Shown here piece by piece: positions 17,020-26,097 of a stretch of 33,813 nucleotides of DNA. The position numbers were made by a program, and so were the translations under genes. The number at the start of each line of letters is the position of its first letter. Positions within the stretch are counted from its first letter, which is position 1. Source of the DNA: Flavobacteriales bacterium (lineage in GTDB: Bacteria; Bacteroidota; Bacteroidia; Flavobacteriales_F; PHOS-HE28); the NCBI GenBank assembly GCA_016787995.1, contig JAEUTB010000181.1, forward strand, positions 1 to 33,813, in the 5' to 3' direction. The notes below the pieces were generated by a model. The model made no database searches. It saw only the letters and a list, made by a program, of their open reading frames with translations, and was not told the origin of the DNA.

Positions 17020-17936
17020 CGCATAAGACCCTTCGACCTAGCCCTTTCAACATGCTCATCGGCCAAACAGAAAACGTTGTCATGATCGGGCAAGTCCTCG
17101 AACGAAGCGATCTCGATCAGCTTTGATGTTCTTTCCTTTCCCGCAGCGCCACAGAAGAGACGATAACATCCTAATGCACGGATGTGCTCGAACAATTCCC
17201 TTGACGCACTACTGGTCTTATCATCGCGATCCTTGGAGAACTCAACGATCAGAGCTGGAGAATACTGCCGTTCCAATAGGCTACTCATTCCCTTCAGGAC
17301 ATTTAGCTCGTACCCCTCAACATCGACCTTGACCAGGTCGATCTTGACATCCGCCGGTATCACTTCCGCTAGGGTCCTTATCTGTACGACCCCTATTTCT
17401 GTGCCTCCGAAAGCGAGCAACGAAGCCCTGCCTCGGTTACCATCAACTCCGTCGTACATGGTCGCCTGCGTAGAGTTAGAGCCGATGGCATACGGCAGAA
17501 CGCTCACATTTTCCAGCTGGTTGATCTCAATGTTGTGCTGCAGGATCTCCCTCGCAGCTGGATTGGGCTCTATCGCGAAAACCTTTCCTTGGGCACCTAC
17601 TATTCGCGCCATCGCCACGGTCATGAGACCGATGTTCGCGCCCACATCCACACAACTCGAACCTTTCTCTAAAAACCCCATCAGAAGCACTAGGGTACCT
17701 TTCTCGTAGGTCCCAGTTTCGTACAGCGCGCGTTCGACACCTCGGTCCTCCGCTGGCTCGATATACAGATCGAAACCATGGATCGTCCGCAATCGCACTG
17801 GACCATGCGGATTCGGCAAAATAAGGCGGGGGATCGCACGCGAAACCAATCGGATACCGGGCACGTTAATGTCCCTTAGATGGGATATCAACCGATGCCT
17901 GCAACCGAAATCAACATTGGGTGCATCAAACTTCAT
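17016..17936 (-). CDS. FkbM family SAM-dependent methyltransferase
   Basis: A 306-residue class I methyltransferase, probably O-methylating a sugar of the surface polysaccharide. The SAM-binding motif I VDVGANIG is at residues 97-104, the acidic ribose-binding residue at E123 (FAIEP), and the FkbM hallmark LVKVDVEGYELNVLKGM follows, with a late ALIVEFS strand. An ATG at 18014 is open in frame, but the ATG at 17936 is preferred because a -7 promoter element (17944-17951) lies inside the longer version and homology begins later. It overlaps the downstream GT4 by ATGA. A gap of 157 bases separates it from the flippase gene upstream, so it has its own promoter. G+C is lower than in the flanking flippase operon. 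Confidence 0.88.
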   Translation of the reverse strand: MKFDAPNVDFGCRHRLISHLRDINVPGIRLVSRAIPRLILPNPHGPVRLRTIHGFDLYIEPAEDRGVERALYETGTYEKGTLVLLMGFLEKGSSCVDVGANIGLMTVAMARIVGAQGKVFAIEPNPAAREILQHNIEINQLENVSVLPYAIGSNSTQATMYDGVDGNRGRASLLAFGGTEIGVVQIRTLAEVIPADVKIDLVKVDVEGYELNVLKGMSSLLERQYSPALIVEFSKDRDDKTSSASRELFEHIRALGCYRLFCGAAGKERTSKLIEIASFEDLPDHDNVFCLADEHVERARSKGLMR

Positions 17937-17943
17937 TCTGTGG

Positions 17944-17951
17944 CGAAAGTA
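17944..17951 (-). promoter_or_regulatory. -7 element TACTTTCG for the FkbM-GT4 pair
   Basis: The minus strand reads TACTTTCG, one base from TAnnTTTG and identical to the element before the flippase gene. Only seven bases separate it from the ATG at 17936, so the message would have almost no leader. Confidence 0.5.
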
Positions 17952-18092
17952 AGGCAGGCCCGAACTCCACGACCATTGGCGCCCCGGTTGTGGCGATGCG
18001 TTCTTCAAAGCCATCGCACCTTACCGCTGGACCTACTCGATCGTGGGCTATACGCTGGTGTGCACCAGGATGCGTCCTTAGTCCGGCTGCGA

Positions 18093-19583
18093 TTACTTCG
18101 CAAGCGTGCGTGTCCGTAGGCGCGTCACGAATTCCATGAGCTCACGGGTGAGGCCGAGTGCGTGCGCCACAAGCCAGTACGCCGCGGTGGTCATCACGCC
18201 CAGGAGTAGCATGTCCGGCAAGGCTTCGCCGGTGAGCGGCACCCATGGCAGCACCGAACATGAACCCATGATCAACGCCACCACGGCCAGCGCCCGCCTG
18301 TCGAAGGGCCAAAGCTGGTAGCGCTTCCACAGGAACCAGGTGCGGAAGACGTTGACCGACACCAGTGCGATGAGGGTAGCCCACGCCGCACCGATGATGC
18401 CCATGCTCTGGATCAGGAAGAAGTCGGCGACGAAGTTGATCGCAAGCATGGAGAAACTGCTGACGGCATCCAGCTTGTAGGCGCGCGACATGCTGATGAT
18501 GCCCACGCCCATCTGCACGGCGCTGGTGATGAGGTAGGCCAGGGCGACCACGACCACGACATCGGCCGCACCCGCATACTCGTGCGGCAACAGGATGAAG
18601 AGATCGTCCACGCCCACCCAGATGAGTACGAAGAAGAAGCCGCTGATGAGCAGCTGTACCAAGGATGAACGGCGGTACAGCGCAGCGATGGTGGCCATGT
18701 CATTACGCTTCCAGGCATCGGCCAAGAGCGGGACCGCAGCCTGTTGCACCGCACGTGCCGGAGTGGCGATGACCGACCCGAAATAGAACGCCACCGCATA
18801 GTGTGCGACGTAGGTCAGCGCATTCGCACCCAGCAGGGCACCGATCATCAACTGATCCATGTTGCCCAGCACGATGCCCGCCAAGCTGGCCGAAAGTGTG
18901 AAGAGGCTGTAGGTGGCCATGCTGCGCCGAAGCCGCTTGGGCATCCAGCGTTGCTTCCAACCGATCCGCCAGGCCCCTGCTTGATACAGGTCCACCACCA
19001 ACAAGCCGGTGCAGACGATGAAGATGGAGGTGTATACCAGCATGAACTGGCCAAAGGGCATCGGATGCCAGGCCTGCACCCCGATGAGCACCGTCTGCAG
19101 GAGGCGGAGCACGAACTCGCGGATGAAGGTGGGCTGCACCGTGCGCCGCAACGAGCGACTGTAACTGCGCAAGAGGATGAAGTAGACCTCGCTGAACACC
19201 AAGGGCAGCAGCAACAAGCCATGCGTGCTGTACAAGGCGTTACGATCGGCGAAGACCTGCGTGAAGTAGCCGTGCATTAGGAGTAGTACCAATGCGGCCA
19301 GCAGCCCCATGGCGGTGGCGAACACGAGCAACTGGCCGAGCATGCCGCGGTGATCACGGGCTGGGTCCCGGAAATAGGGGAAGTAGCGGATCACCGTGTT
19401 CTCCGCTCCGAGCTGGGCCACTTGTGCGGCGATGGTGGCGATAGAGACCAGCAGGCGCGTGAGACCGAACTCATCGGCCTGCAACACGCGCGGATAAAGC
19501 ACCACCACGTTCAAGAAACCCAGCGCGATGCCGATGTACGCCAGCAGCGTGTTGAGCGTGGCCTGTCTGGCGATGATGCCCAT
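18093..19583 (-). CDS. Wzx-type polysaccharide flippase (MOP superfamily)
   Basis: A 496-residue polytopic inner-membrane transporter with about 12-14 hydrophobic segments, matching O-antigen/teichoic-acid flippases (RfbX/Wzx, MviN-like MOP superfamily). It would move lipid-linked glycan units across the inner membrane. Family features are the amphipathic start MGIIARQATLNTLLAYIGIALG, the YPRVLQADEFGLTRLL segment (helix 1-2 loop), YFPYFRDP, and the later NMDQLMIGALLG and GIIGAAWATLIAL helices. The ATG at 19583 begins the conserved sequence; an upstream in-frame extension to 19949 runs antisense-like through the GT4 gene and is rejected. It follows the GT4 stop by 19 bases and is the last gene of the YfhO operon, with an additional -7 element just before it. 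Confidence 0.92.
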   Translation of the reverse strand: MGIIARQATLNTLLAYIGIALGFLNVVVLYPRVLQADEFGLTRLLVSIATIAAQVAQLGAENTVIRYFPYFRDPARDHRGMLGQLLVFATAMGLLAALVLLLMHGYFTQVFADRNALYSTHGLLLLPLVFSEVYFILLRSYSRSLRRTVQPTFIREFVLRLLQTVLIGVQAWHPMPFGQFMLVYTSIFIVCTGLLVVDLYQAGAWRIGWKQRWMPKRLRRSMATYSLFTLSASLAGIVLGNMDQLMIGALLGANALTYVAHYAVAFYFGSVIATPARAVQQAAVPLLADAWKRNDMATIAALYRRSSLVQLLISGFFFVLIWVGVDDLFILLPHEYAGAADVVVVVALAYLITSAVQMGVGIISMSRAYKLDAVSSFSMLAINFVADFFLIQSMGIIGAAWATLIALVSVNVFRTWFLWKRYQLWPFDRRALAVVALIMGSCSVLPWVPLTGEALPDMLLLGVMTTAAYWLVAHALGLTRELMEFVTRLRTRTLAK

Positions 19584-19592
19584 GGTGTGCCG

Positions 19593-19600
19593 CGAAAGTA
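19593..19600 (-). promoter_or_regulatory. -7 element TACTTTCG before the flippase gene
   Basis: Identical octamer to the one at 17944-17951, nine bases before the flippase ATG and between it and the upstream GT4 stop. It would be an internal operon promoter with a very short leader. Confidence 0.45.
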
Positions 19601-19602
19601 GC

Positions 19603-20895
19603 CTACTGGCGACCAGCAACGGGGCGCCCATTGAGCAACTCGGCCATGGCGCGCGCCAGTTCGCGACGATCGTACTGCTCGATCGTGTGCCCCACCACTG
19701 GTCCTTGCCGATCGAAAAGGGAACGGATACCATCCTGCGATGAAGGGGCTGGTTCCCTTGGGAGCAACTGGTGTGTATTCCCCAGCACACGCGCCACATC
19801 ACCGCCACTTGGGCCGATGGCGAGGATCGGACGACCGACCGACAAGTACTCGTACAACTTGCCCGGCAGGATACCCGCGCTGTTCGGTGTATCGTTGATC
19901 GGCAGGAGGAGCACCCTGGCCCGTTGCATTTCGTGCATGGCCACCGCATGGCTCACGCGACCCAAGCGCTCGATGTGCCCACCAAGCCCGGCCGCTGTGG
20001 CACTTTCCACCACGCTATGATCCACCGGACCCACGAACCGCAGCACGAAACGTTCACGGAACAGGCGATCCTTCTCAGCAATGGCGGCTAACACCTTCCA
20101 TAGTCCGGGCAGGTCGCGGGTGGCGCTCATGGAGCCGATGTGGACCAGGCTGAAACGATCATCCACTGCTACGGTCTCCTTCGGCACATCCGCACGATCG
20201 AAGCCGTTGGTGATCACCTCGACGTTCTTAGCACCCAGGGCTTCGAGGTCCTTGGCCCAGCTCCAACTCACGGTGACCACCCGGTCCGCGTGGGTGAGTA
20301 CTTCGCGTTCCAACCGGTGGTGCTTTCGGTCCGCCCAGTTGGTGAGCGATAGCTGCCCATAGAAATCGATGCCCGTCCACGGGTCGCGGAAGTCGGCGAT
20401 CCAGGGCAGGCCGGTGGCGCGTTGCAAGCCGCGTGCGATGAGGTGCATGCTGTGCGGCGGACCGGTGCTGATGATCGCGTCGACCGGATGCTTCTTCACA
20501 TAGTCCTTCAGATACCGGATGGAAGGCTTCACCCACCACACGCGTGCGTCGGGGATGAAGAAGTTGCTGCGCACCCACAACGCGAGATCCTCTTTCCAGC
20601 CACCAGCGCGCTTCTCGCTGAGGAAGGCCGTTTGCACACGTTCGTTCTGGGCGCGACCGGTGAAGCGCTTGTAGAGCGAGAAGGGTTCGGTGATCGGATG
20701 CTTGATCACTTCCACAGTGGCGCCCACATCCTTCAACAAGCCCGGATCATCGGCCACCACTTCGGGGTTCTCCGGCGTGTACACCACCGGCTGCCAGCCG
20801 AACTCGGGCAGATACTTGCTCATCTTCAACCAGCGATACACACCGGCGCCACCATTCGGCGGCCAGTAGTAGCTGATGATGAGGACCCGCTTCAT
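19603..20895 (-). CDS. GT4-like glycosyltransferase of the flippase operon
   Basis: A 430-residue GT-B enzyme. The start MKRVLIISYYWPPNGGAGVY is typical of Bacteroidota GT4 enzymes that act on undecaprenyl-linked glycans. Further motifs are STGPPHSMHLIA, WIADFRDPW, ITNGFD, LVHIGSM and the sugar-nucleotide site LPGKLYEYLSVGRPILAIGP, in which the first glutamate of the usual E-x7-E is replaced by a glycine-proline turn. An ATGA overlap with the YfhO gene fixes the ATG at 20895; longer in-frame starts lie inside that gene. The flippase follows 19 bases downstream. Donor and acceptor are unknown. Confidence 0.9.
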   Translation of the reverse strand: MKRVLIISYYWPPNGGAGVYRWLKMSKYLPEFGWQPVVYTPENPEVVADDPGLLKDVGATVEVIKHPITEPFSLYKRFTGRAQNERVQTAFLSEKRAGGWKEDLALWVRSNFFIPDARVWWVKPSIRYLKDYVKKHPVDAIISTGPPHSMHLIARGLQRATGLPWIADFRDPWTGIDFYGQLSLTNWADRKHHRLEREVLTHADRVVTVSWSWAKDLEALGAKNVEVITNGFDRADVPKETVAVDDRFSLVHIGSMSATRDLPGLWKVLAAIAEKDRLFRERFVLRFVGPVDHSVVESATAAGLGGHIERLGRVSHAVAMHEMQRARVLLLPINDTPNSAGILPGKLYEYLSVGRPILAIGPSGGDVARVLGNTHQLLPREPAPSSQDGIRSLFDRQGPVVGHTIEQYDRRELARAMAELLNGRPVAGRQ

Positions 20896-23756
20896 TCCTT
20901 CCGCAGGGCCGAACGCGCCTCGCGCAACAACGCACCCAACGCCAGCAGTAACACCAATGCGCTGGCGGCCATCATGTACGGACGCGAGCTGTGGAAGGGC
21001 TTGCTGTGGATGCTGAAGACCACTTCGTGCTCGCCAGCAGGCACACGTAAGCCGCGCAACACATAGTCCACACGTGCATGTTCCACGGGCTGGCCGTCGA
21101 TGCTGGCCTGCCAATCGGGGCCGTACCAGATCTCGCTGAACACCACCACACCACCGGCCTGTGAACGAACGGTGTACGTGAGCTTGTTGGTCTCGTAGGC
21201 GGTCAGCTCGGCACTGGCCGACGGATCGGGAGTTACCGGCGCATCGCCGATCACCGAGCGGTAACGTTCATCCACCAACGCGGTCCGCGCAGGGTCGAAG
21301 GCGCTCAACGCCATGATCTCCGCATCGGCATCCGGCTGCCACTTCACTTCATCCACGAACCAGGCCGCGCCCAACGCGTTGGTGTTGCGGATGGGTGCAC
21401 GCTCGGGGTTGTAGATCAGGTAGCGCGTGTTGAGCATGTTGAGCACGCCCTCCTTCGCCAGCAGGCTGTCGATCTGCGGCAACGACGTTCCGCTCTGCAA
21501 CAGATCACCTACACGCTGCATGGCCGCGCCTAGCTGGAATTCGATCAGCTCTTGGTAGCGTTTCAATTTGGCGCCATGGTAACCACCTAAGCTGCGGTGG
21601 AAGTAGCTCACCTGCGTGCTGTTGAACGGGTTGTTCAGTGTAAGCACGCGGTAGCCACTATTGTGGCGGCGCAGGCTCTGGAACCGGGCTGCGAGTTCTT
21701 CATCGGCCTTCACCACCTTGTTGGCACCGCTCTCCTGCTGCTTCTCTTCCTTCAAGCGCGCCAGCACGGCTTTGTGCGCTTCCTCCGCTTGAGGGTTCCA
21801 CTCCGCCTCCAGGATGGCCTTGTCCGCGGCAGTGGGCACGAAGGGTTTGTTCAGTTCATCCAGATCGGCCCATTGTGCATAACGGCCCTTCTCCTTCTCG
21901 TTGTGCATGTAGCGCTTGTCCACCGTCCACTGGTCCAACAAGATCAACGCGCCGAGACCCGCGATGAACACCGTGCTGCCCACCACCTTGCGCCCGAAGA
22001 GGAAGAGCAGGATGCCCGCGCCGAGCACGAAGGCGAAACTGCGCCACACGTCAGCGGTGAAGATGCCGATGCGCACTTCCTTCAGGTTGTCCACGAAGAG
22101 CGCCACCTGCGACTCCATCTCCGGCGAGCTCTCCGCCTGCTGGGTGAGCATGGCCTTCTCTTGATCGCTCACGAAGCTGAAGAGGCTGTCCGGTGCCAGG
22201 CCGAACGCCAGCAGGAGCACGAGCACGCCGCCCACCCCGATCATGGCGCGTTTCTCCATCAACTTATCCCAGGCCGCTCCCGTGGCATTCCGCGCCTTCA
22301 ACAACCGATCCACGTAGAGCACCGCAAGCACCGATACCGCCAGCGAGAGCACCACGAGGATCATCGTCACCGAACGGAACTTGTCGTAGCCGGGCACATG
22401 CTCCAGGAAGAAGTCGGTGAGCGGCATGTGGTTGCGCCCCCACGAGAGCATGAGCGTGAGCAACAGCGCACTGAAGAGCGCATACACCAATCCGTCGCGC
22501 ATCAGCACAAGGCCTGCGATCAAGTAGATGATCAACAAGACACCGGCCAGCAGCGACGCTTTGATGCCCATCACCGCCACCGTGTTGTCGAGTTCGTCCA
22601 ACGGCGCTGCATTGGCGATGCCCACCTGCACGGCCAGCAGGATCACCGAGCCGAGTATCCACCAGCGATCTCGTCCTTCGGCCTGCAACAACAACAGCAG
22701 CATGAGCACGAGGATGATGGCACCTCCGTATTGCGGACCGGCCGTGCTGTACTGATCACCCCAGTACCGGTTCATCTGGGCGATGTTCTGGCGCAACCGC
22801 GGGTCGGCGTTCGCGACTTCCGGTCCATTGCCGATCATGCTGCTGGAACCGCCCTTGGCATCGGGCACAAGGAAGGTGAACGACTCCTGCTTGCCATAGC
22901 TATACTGCGTCACGTAATCGCGGTCCAATCCTGCGGTGCGCAGGCCCTCATCCTTCGAGCCATCGGGCAGGATGGTGAGCTCGCTTTTGCCACGCGTGCT
23001 GTACTTGCCGTATTCCACCGTGCTCCACAGCATGCCCATGTTGCAGACCAAGGCCAGCACCACCGCCACCGCACCAAGGCCAGAACGCATCGCGAAGTCG
23101 GGCAATGCCTTCTCGCGGAACGCACGGGCCGCTTCCGATAAGCCGAAGAGCACGAGCAGCATCCCCAGGTAATAGGTGATCTGCACGTGGTTCATCATCA
23201 CCTCCAAGCCCAGGAAGAGCGCCAGAAGTGCGGCACCGGTCCACTTGTCCCCACGGTACAAGAGGTACATGGCCCCGAACACCAAGGGCATGTAGCCGAT
23301 GGCGTTGGCCTTACTGGTGTGGCCTGCCGGCAGGATCACGAAGAAGTAACTGCTGAAGGCGAAGGCGATGGCGCCCACGACACTAAGCCACGGATCCACC
23401 TTGAGGATGCGCAACAACACGTACATGCCCAGCAGGTAGAGGAAGAGGAAGTTCGCCGGACGTGGTAGGAAGCCATGGAAGGCATCATCGACCACAGAAA
23501 GCAAATTGGCCGTCCACTTCACCATGATCTGGTACGATGGCATACCGCTGAACATGCTGCCGGTCCACAGCGCTTCCTCGCCCGTGGCATCGCGGTGCTC
23601 GTTCACCTCCTGCGCCATGCCCTTCCATTGCTTGATGTCGTGCTGCACCAGCCCTTTGCCTTCCATCACCGGGGTGAAATAGGCCAGGCACAGGGCGTAG
23701 AACAGGGCCACCGCCGCCACAACGGGCAGCAGTCGTTTCCAGGGAAGGGCGTTCAT
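20892..23756 (-). CDS. YfhO-like large membrane protein
   Basis: A 954-residue inner-membrane protein of the YfhO family, seen in Bacteroidota glycan operons and in Firmicutes (where YfhO glycosylates lipoteichoic acid). It has about 13 hydrophobic segments, a GPQYGGA / GYDKFRSVTMIL core, and a C-terminal extracytoplasmic beta-domain ending VFSEIWYGPDWQASIDG...VPAGEHEVVFS. The early periplasmic loop with QHDIKQWKGMAQEV and GSMFSGMPSYQ resembles GT-C enzymes with a catalytic acidic residue in the first loop (D42 region). Role as a GT-C glycosyltransferase using a lipid-linked sugar is inferred. It starts 15 bases after the DUF4834-like gene and overlaps the GT4 gene by ATGA. Confidence 0.85.
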   Translation of the reverse strand: MNALPWKRLLPVVAAVALFYALCLAYFTPVMEGKGLVQHDIKQWKGMAQEVNEHRDATGEEALWTGSMFSGMPSYQIMVKWTANLLSVVDDAFHGFLPRPANFLFLYLLGMYVLLRILKVDPWLSVVGAIAFAFSSYFFVILPAGHTSKANAIGYMPLVFGAMYLLYRGDKWTGAALLALFLGLEVMMNHVQITYYLGMLLVLFGLSEAARAFREKALPDFAMRSGLGAVAVVLALVCNMGMLWSTVEYGKYSTRGKSELTILPDGSKDEGLRTAGLDRDYVTQYSYGKQESFTFLVPDAKGGSSSMIGNGPEVANADPRLRQNIAQMNRYWGDQYSTAGPQYGGAIILVLMLLLLLQAEGRDRWWILGSVILLAVQVGIANAAPLDELDNTVAVMGIKASLLAGVLLIIYLIAGLVLMRDGLVYALFSALLLTLMLSWGRNHMPLTDFFLEHVPGYDKFRSVTMILVVLSLAVSVLAVLYVDRLLKARNATGAAWDKLMEKRAMIGVGGVLVLLLAFGLAPDSLFSFVSDQEKAMLTQQAESSPEMESQVALFVDNLKEVRIGIFTADVWRSFAFVLGAGILLFLFGRKVVGSTVFIAGLGALILLDQWTVDKRYMHNEKEKGRYAQWADLDELNKPFVPTAADKAILEAEWNPQAEEAHKAVLARLKEEKQQESGANKVVKADEELAARFQSLRRHNSGYRVLTLNNPFNSTQVSYFHRSLGGYHGAKLKRYQELIEFQLGAAMQRVGDLLQSGTSLPQIDSLLAKEGVLNMLNTRYLIYNPERAPIRNTNALGAAWFVDEVKWQPDADAEIMALSAFDPARTALVDERYRSVIGDAPVTPDPSASAELTAYETNKLTYTVRSQAGGVVVFSEIWYGPDWQASIDGQPVEHARVDYVLRGLRVPAGEHEVVFSIHSKPFHSSRPYMMAASALVLLLALGALLREARSALRKE

Positions 23757-23771
23757 GGGTGGAAGTAGGGG

Positions 23772-24017
23772 CTACTTGATCTCTTCAAAATCGGCATCCA
23801 CGATGGTGCCGCGCGATGGACCGGATGAGCGGTCGTTGTCCGATGGCCGTTCGATGCGCACCTCGCCTGGAGGGCGCTGGGGGTCGTTGGTACGGTGTGC
23901 CGGCGGCGCGTTGCGGGTGGCTTGGTACCGCAGGATCATACGCAAGACCCACCAAGCGATCACCAATACGAGGATGGTGCGCAGGGTACCGTTGAAACTG
24001 GCTTCGGCTACGGTCAT
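23772..24017 (-). CDS. Small DUF4834-like membrane protein
   Basis: An 81-residue protein: short polar start (MTVAEASFNG), one transmembrane helix (LRTILVLVIAWWVLRMIL), then a proline/arginine-rich cytoplasmic tail ending GTIVDADFEEIK. The helix and the acidic VDxxFEE ending resemble DUF4834, a small Bacteroidota family of unknown function. The ATG at 24017 fits the family. An in-frame extension to 24365 would overlap the divergent helicase gene and is rejected. A -7 element (24028-24035) precedes it by ten bases. It is the first gene of the operon with YfhO, GT4 and flippase. Confidence 0.7.
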   Translation of the reverse strand: MTVAEASFNGTLRTILVLVIAWWVLRMILRYQATRNAPPAHRTNDPQRPPGEVRIERPSDNDRSSGPSRGTIVDADFEEIK

Positions 24018-24027
24018 GGGAAGCGGC

Positions 24028-24035
24028 CAAAGATA
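24028..24035 (-). promoter_or_regulatory. -7 element TATCTTTG for the DUF4834-YfhO-GT4-flippase operon
   Basis: The minus strand reads TATCTTTG, an exact TAnnTTTG match and the same octamer as at 4945-4952. It lies ten bases before the ATG at 24017, in the divergent intergenic region. Confidence 0.55.
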
Positions 24036-24065
24036 GGCCCGGGGCCCCACCCGCCCCAGAACCCC

Positions 24066-24073
24066 TACCTTTG
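24066..24073 (+). promoter_or_regulatory. -7 element TACCTTTG for the helicase gene
   Basis: TACCTTTG matches TAnnTTTG exactly. It is followed by a ~50-base leader before the helicase ATG and lies back-to-back with the minus-strand element at 24028-24035. A long leader fits a cold-shock-type helicase gene, but no regulatory structure is evident. Confidence 0.55.
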
Positions 24074-24126
24074 CGGCCATTCCGCGCCAGGCAAGCGCTT
24101 CGCCAGTCCCCTTTTCCCACTCCCTG

Positions 24127-26046
24127 ATGTCTTCCTTCGAAGCGCTCGGCCTACGCGCCGAAACCCTCAAGTCCCTCGCCGATATCGGCTTCACCACCCC
24201 TACCCCCGTGCAGGAACAGGCCATCCCCCTGTTGCTGAAGACCGAGAAGGACGTGGTGGCCCTGGCCCAGACCGGCACCGGCAAAACGGCCGCCTTCGGC
24301 CTGCCCATGCTGGAGTTCCTGGATCCCCAAGACCGCACCATCCAAAGCCTGATCCTGGCACCCACCCGTGAGTTGTGCGTTCAGATCAGCAAGGACTTGG
24401 AGCGTTTCAGCGCCAACCTGAAGGGCACCCGCATCGTGGCGGTGTACGGTGGCGCCAGCATCCGCGACCAGATCCGCGACATCCAGCGCGGCGCACAGAT
24501 CATCGTGGCCACGCCCGGCCGCCTGCTGGACCTGATCGGCCGTGACGTGCTCGACCTGAGCACGGTTGACGTGGTGGTGCTCGACGAAGCCGACGAGATG
24601 CTGAACATGGGCTTCCAAGAGGACCTCACCGAGATCCTGGAGAAGACGCCTGAGGACAAAAAGACCTGGCTCTTCAGCGCGACGATGAGCAGCGATGTGC
24701 GCCGCATCGCCAAGCGCTACATGCGCGAGTTCGAGGAGGTGAGCGTGGGACCGGCCAACAGTGCGGCAGCAGCCATCCAGCACCAATACTGTGTGGTCCA
24801 CAGCAAGGATCGTTTCGCGGCGCTGAAGCGTTTCATCGATGCCGATGCCGACCTTTTCGGCATCGTGTTCTGCCGCACCAAACACGAGACCCAGGACCTC
24901 GCCACCGCCTTGGTGCGCGACGGCTATAACGCCGATGCCATCCACGGCGACCTTTCGCAAGCACAACGCGACCATGTGATGGGCCGCTACCGTGCCCACA
25001 CCATCCGCCTATTGATCGCGACGGATGTGGCCGCCCGCGGGATCGACGTGAAGGACGTGACCCACGTGTTCCACTTCGACCTGCCCGGCGAGGCGGAGAA
25101 CTACACGCACCGCAGCGGTCGTACGGGCCGTGCCGGTCGCGCGGGCATCTCGCTCAGCATCATCGGCGTGCGCGACGTGAACAAGATCCGTCAGTTGGAG
25201 CGTGCGCTGAAGACCCACTTCAGCTACGTGCGGGTACCCGGCGGTGCCGAGATCGGCAAACAGCAGGTGATGGCCTACATGAAGCGCCTGAAGAGCGTGG
25301 AGGTGGACAGCGAAGGGTTGGAGGAGTTGCTCTCCGAAGCCCGCGCTGAACTGATGAGCTTCGAGAAGGAAGAGCTGATCGATCGGTTCATGAGCCTCGC
25401 GTTCAACCGCATCATCGAAGCGCACCGCACCTCGTTCGACCTGAACGTGGACATGAGCCGCAAGGACCACAGTGCCCGCGCCGAACGCCCTTCTTCGCTG
25501 GAGCGTTTCAGCACGGGTCGTCAGATGTTCATCAACCTGGGCACAGCGGATGGCTTCGACAAAGGCAAGATGCTGGGCTACATCTGCGGCATCAGCGGCC
25601 TGAGCGGCGAACTGATCGGCCGCATGCTGATCAAGGACGTGTACTCCTTCGTGGACATCGAGCCCGACCACTTCGAGCAGGTGTTGAACGCCTTCCAGAA
25701 CGCCAACTACAAGGGCCGCAGCGTGCGTGTGGATGCCGCAGCGGGTGGCAGCAAGGGTGGTGAACCGCGGCCTGCGAGCGGAGGCTACCGTGGCGGAGGT
25801 GGAGGTGGATACAAAGGCGGTGGCGGTGGATATCGCGGTGGGAACGATCGCGGCGGTGATCGCGGCGGCTACCAAGGTGATGGTGACCGTGGTGGCCACC
25901 AGAGCAGCTACCGACCCAACCGCGGCGAAGGCGGCGGCGGATACCAAGGCAACCGGGACGGCGGCGGCGGATCGCGCGGCTTCCAGAAGAAAGAAGGTTT
26001 CTACGAGCCCAAGCCGAAGTTCCCGAAGCGGGAGCGTAAAGGCTGA
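24127..26046 (+). CDS. deaD: DEAD-box RNA helicase (DeaD/CsdA-like) with RGG-rich tail
   Basis: A 639-residue ATP-dependent RNA helicase, probably acting in ribosome assembly, mRNA turnover or cold adaptation. Motifs run in order: Q motif GFTTPTPVQEQAIP (21-34), Walker A AQTGTGKT (47-54), PTREL (79-83), DEAD (153-156), SAT (184-186) and HRSGRTGRAG (328-337). After a linker, residues ~465-537 (RQMFINLGTADGFDKGKML...) form a DbpA/CsdA RNA-binding domain. The last ~100 residues are low-complexity Gly/Arg/Tyr repeats (GGYRGG, DRGGYQG), typical of single-stranded RNA-binding or phase-separating tails, ending in basic FPKRERKG. Gene symbol is by family; DeaD and CsdA paralogues cannot be separated here. 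Confidence 0.95.
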   Translation: MSSFEALGLRAETLKSLADIGFTTPTPVQEQAIPLLLKTEKDVVALAQTGTGKTAAFGLPMLEFLDPQDRTIQSLILAPTRELCVQISKDLERFSANLKGTRIVAVYGGASIRDQIRDIQRGAQIIVATPGRLLDLIGRDVLDLSTVDVVVLDEADEMLNMGFQEDLTEILEKTPEDKKTWLFSATMSSDVRRIAKRYMREFEEVSVGPANSAAAAIQHQYCVVHSKDRFAALKRFIDADADLFGIVFCRTKHETQDLATALVRDGYNADAIHGDLSQAQRDHVMGRYRAHTIRLLIATDVAARGIDVKDVTHVFHFDLPGEAENYTHRSGRTGRAGRAGISLSIIGVRDVNKIRQLERALKTHFSYVRVPGGAEIGKQQVMAYMKRLKSVEVDSEGLEELLSEARAELMSFEKEELIDRFMSLAFNRIIEAHRTSFDLNVDMSRKDHSARAERPSSLERFSTGRQMFINLGTADGFDKGKMLGYICGISGLSGELIGRMLIKDVYSFVDIEPDHFEQVLNAFQNANYKGRSVRVDAAAGGSKGGEPRPASGGYRGGGGGGYKGGGGGYRGGNDRGGDRGGYQGDGDRGGHQSSYRPNRGEGGGGYQGNRDGGGGSRGFQKKEGFYEPKPKFPKRERKG

Positions 26047-26097
26047 CCGTTCCGCTGCACGGCTGCGGATCCCCGTTGACCTCGAGGTTCGTTGGGC

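Noticed and set aside
21597..23141. 514-codon plus-strand frame opposite the YfhO-like gene
   Set aside because: It is His/Gln/Arg-rich, has no domain or signal peptide, and mirrors the third-position bias of the real gene; a shadow frame.
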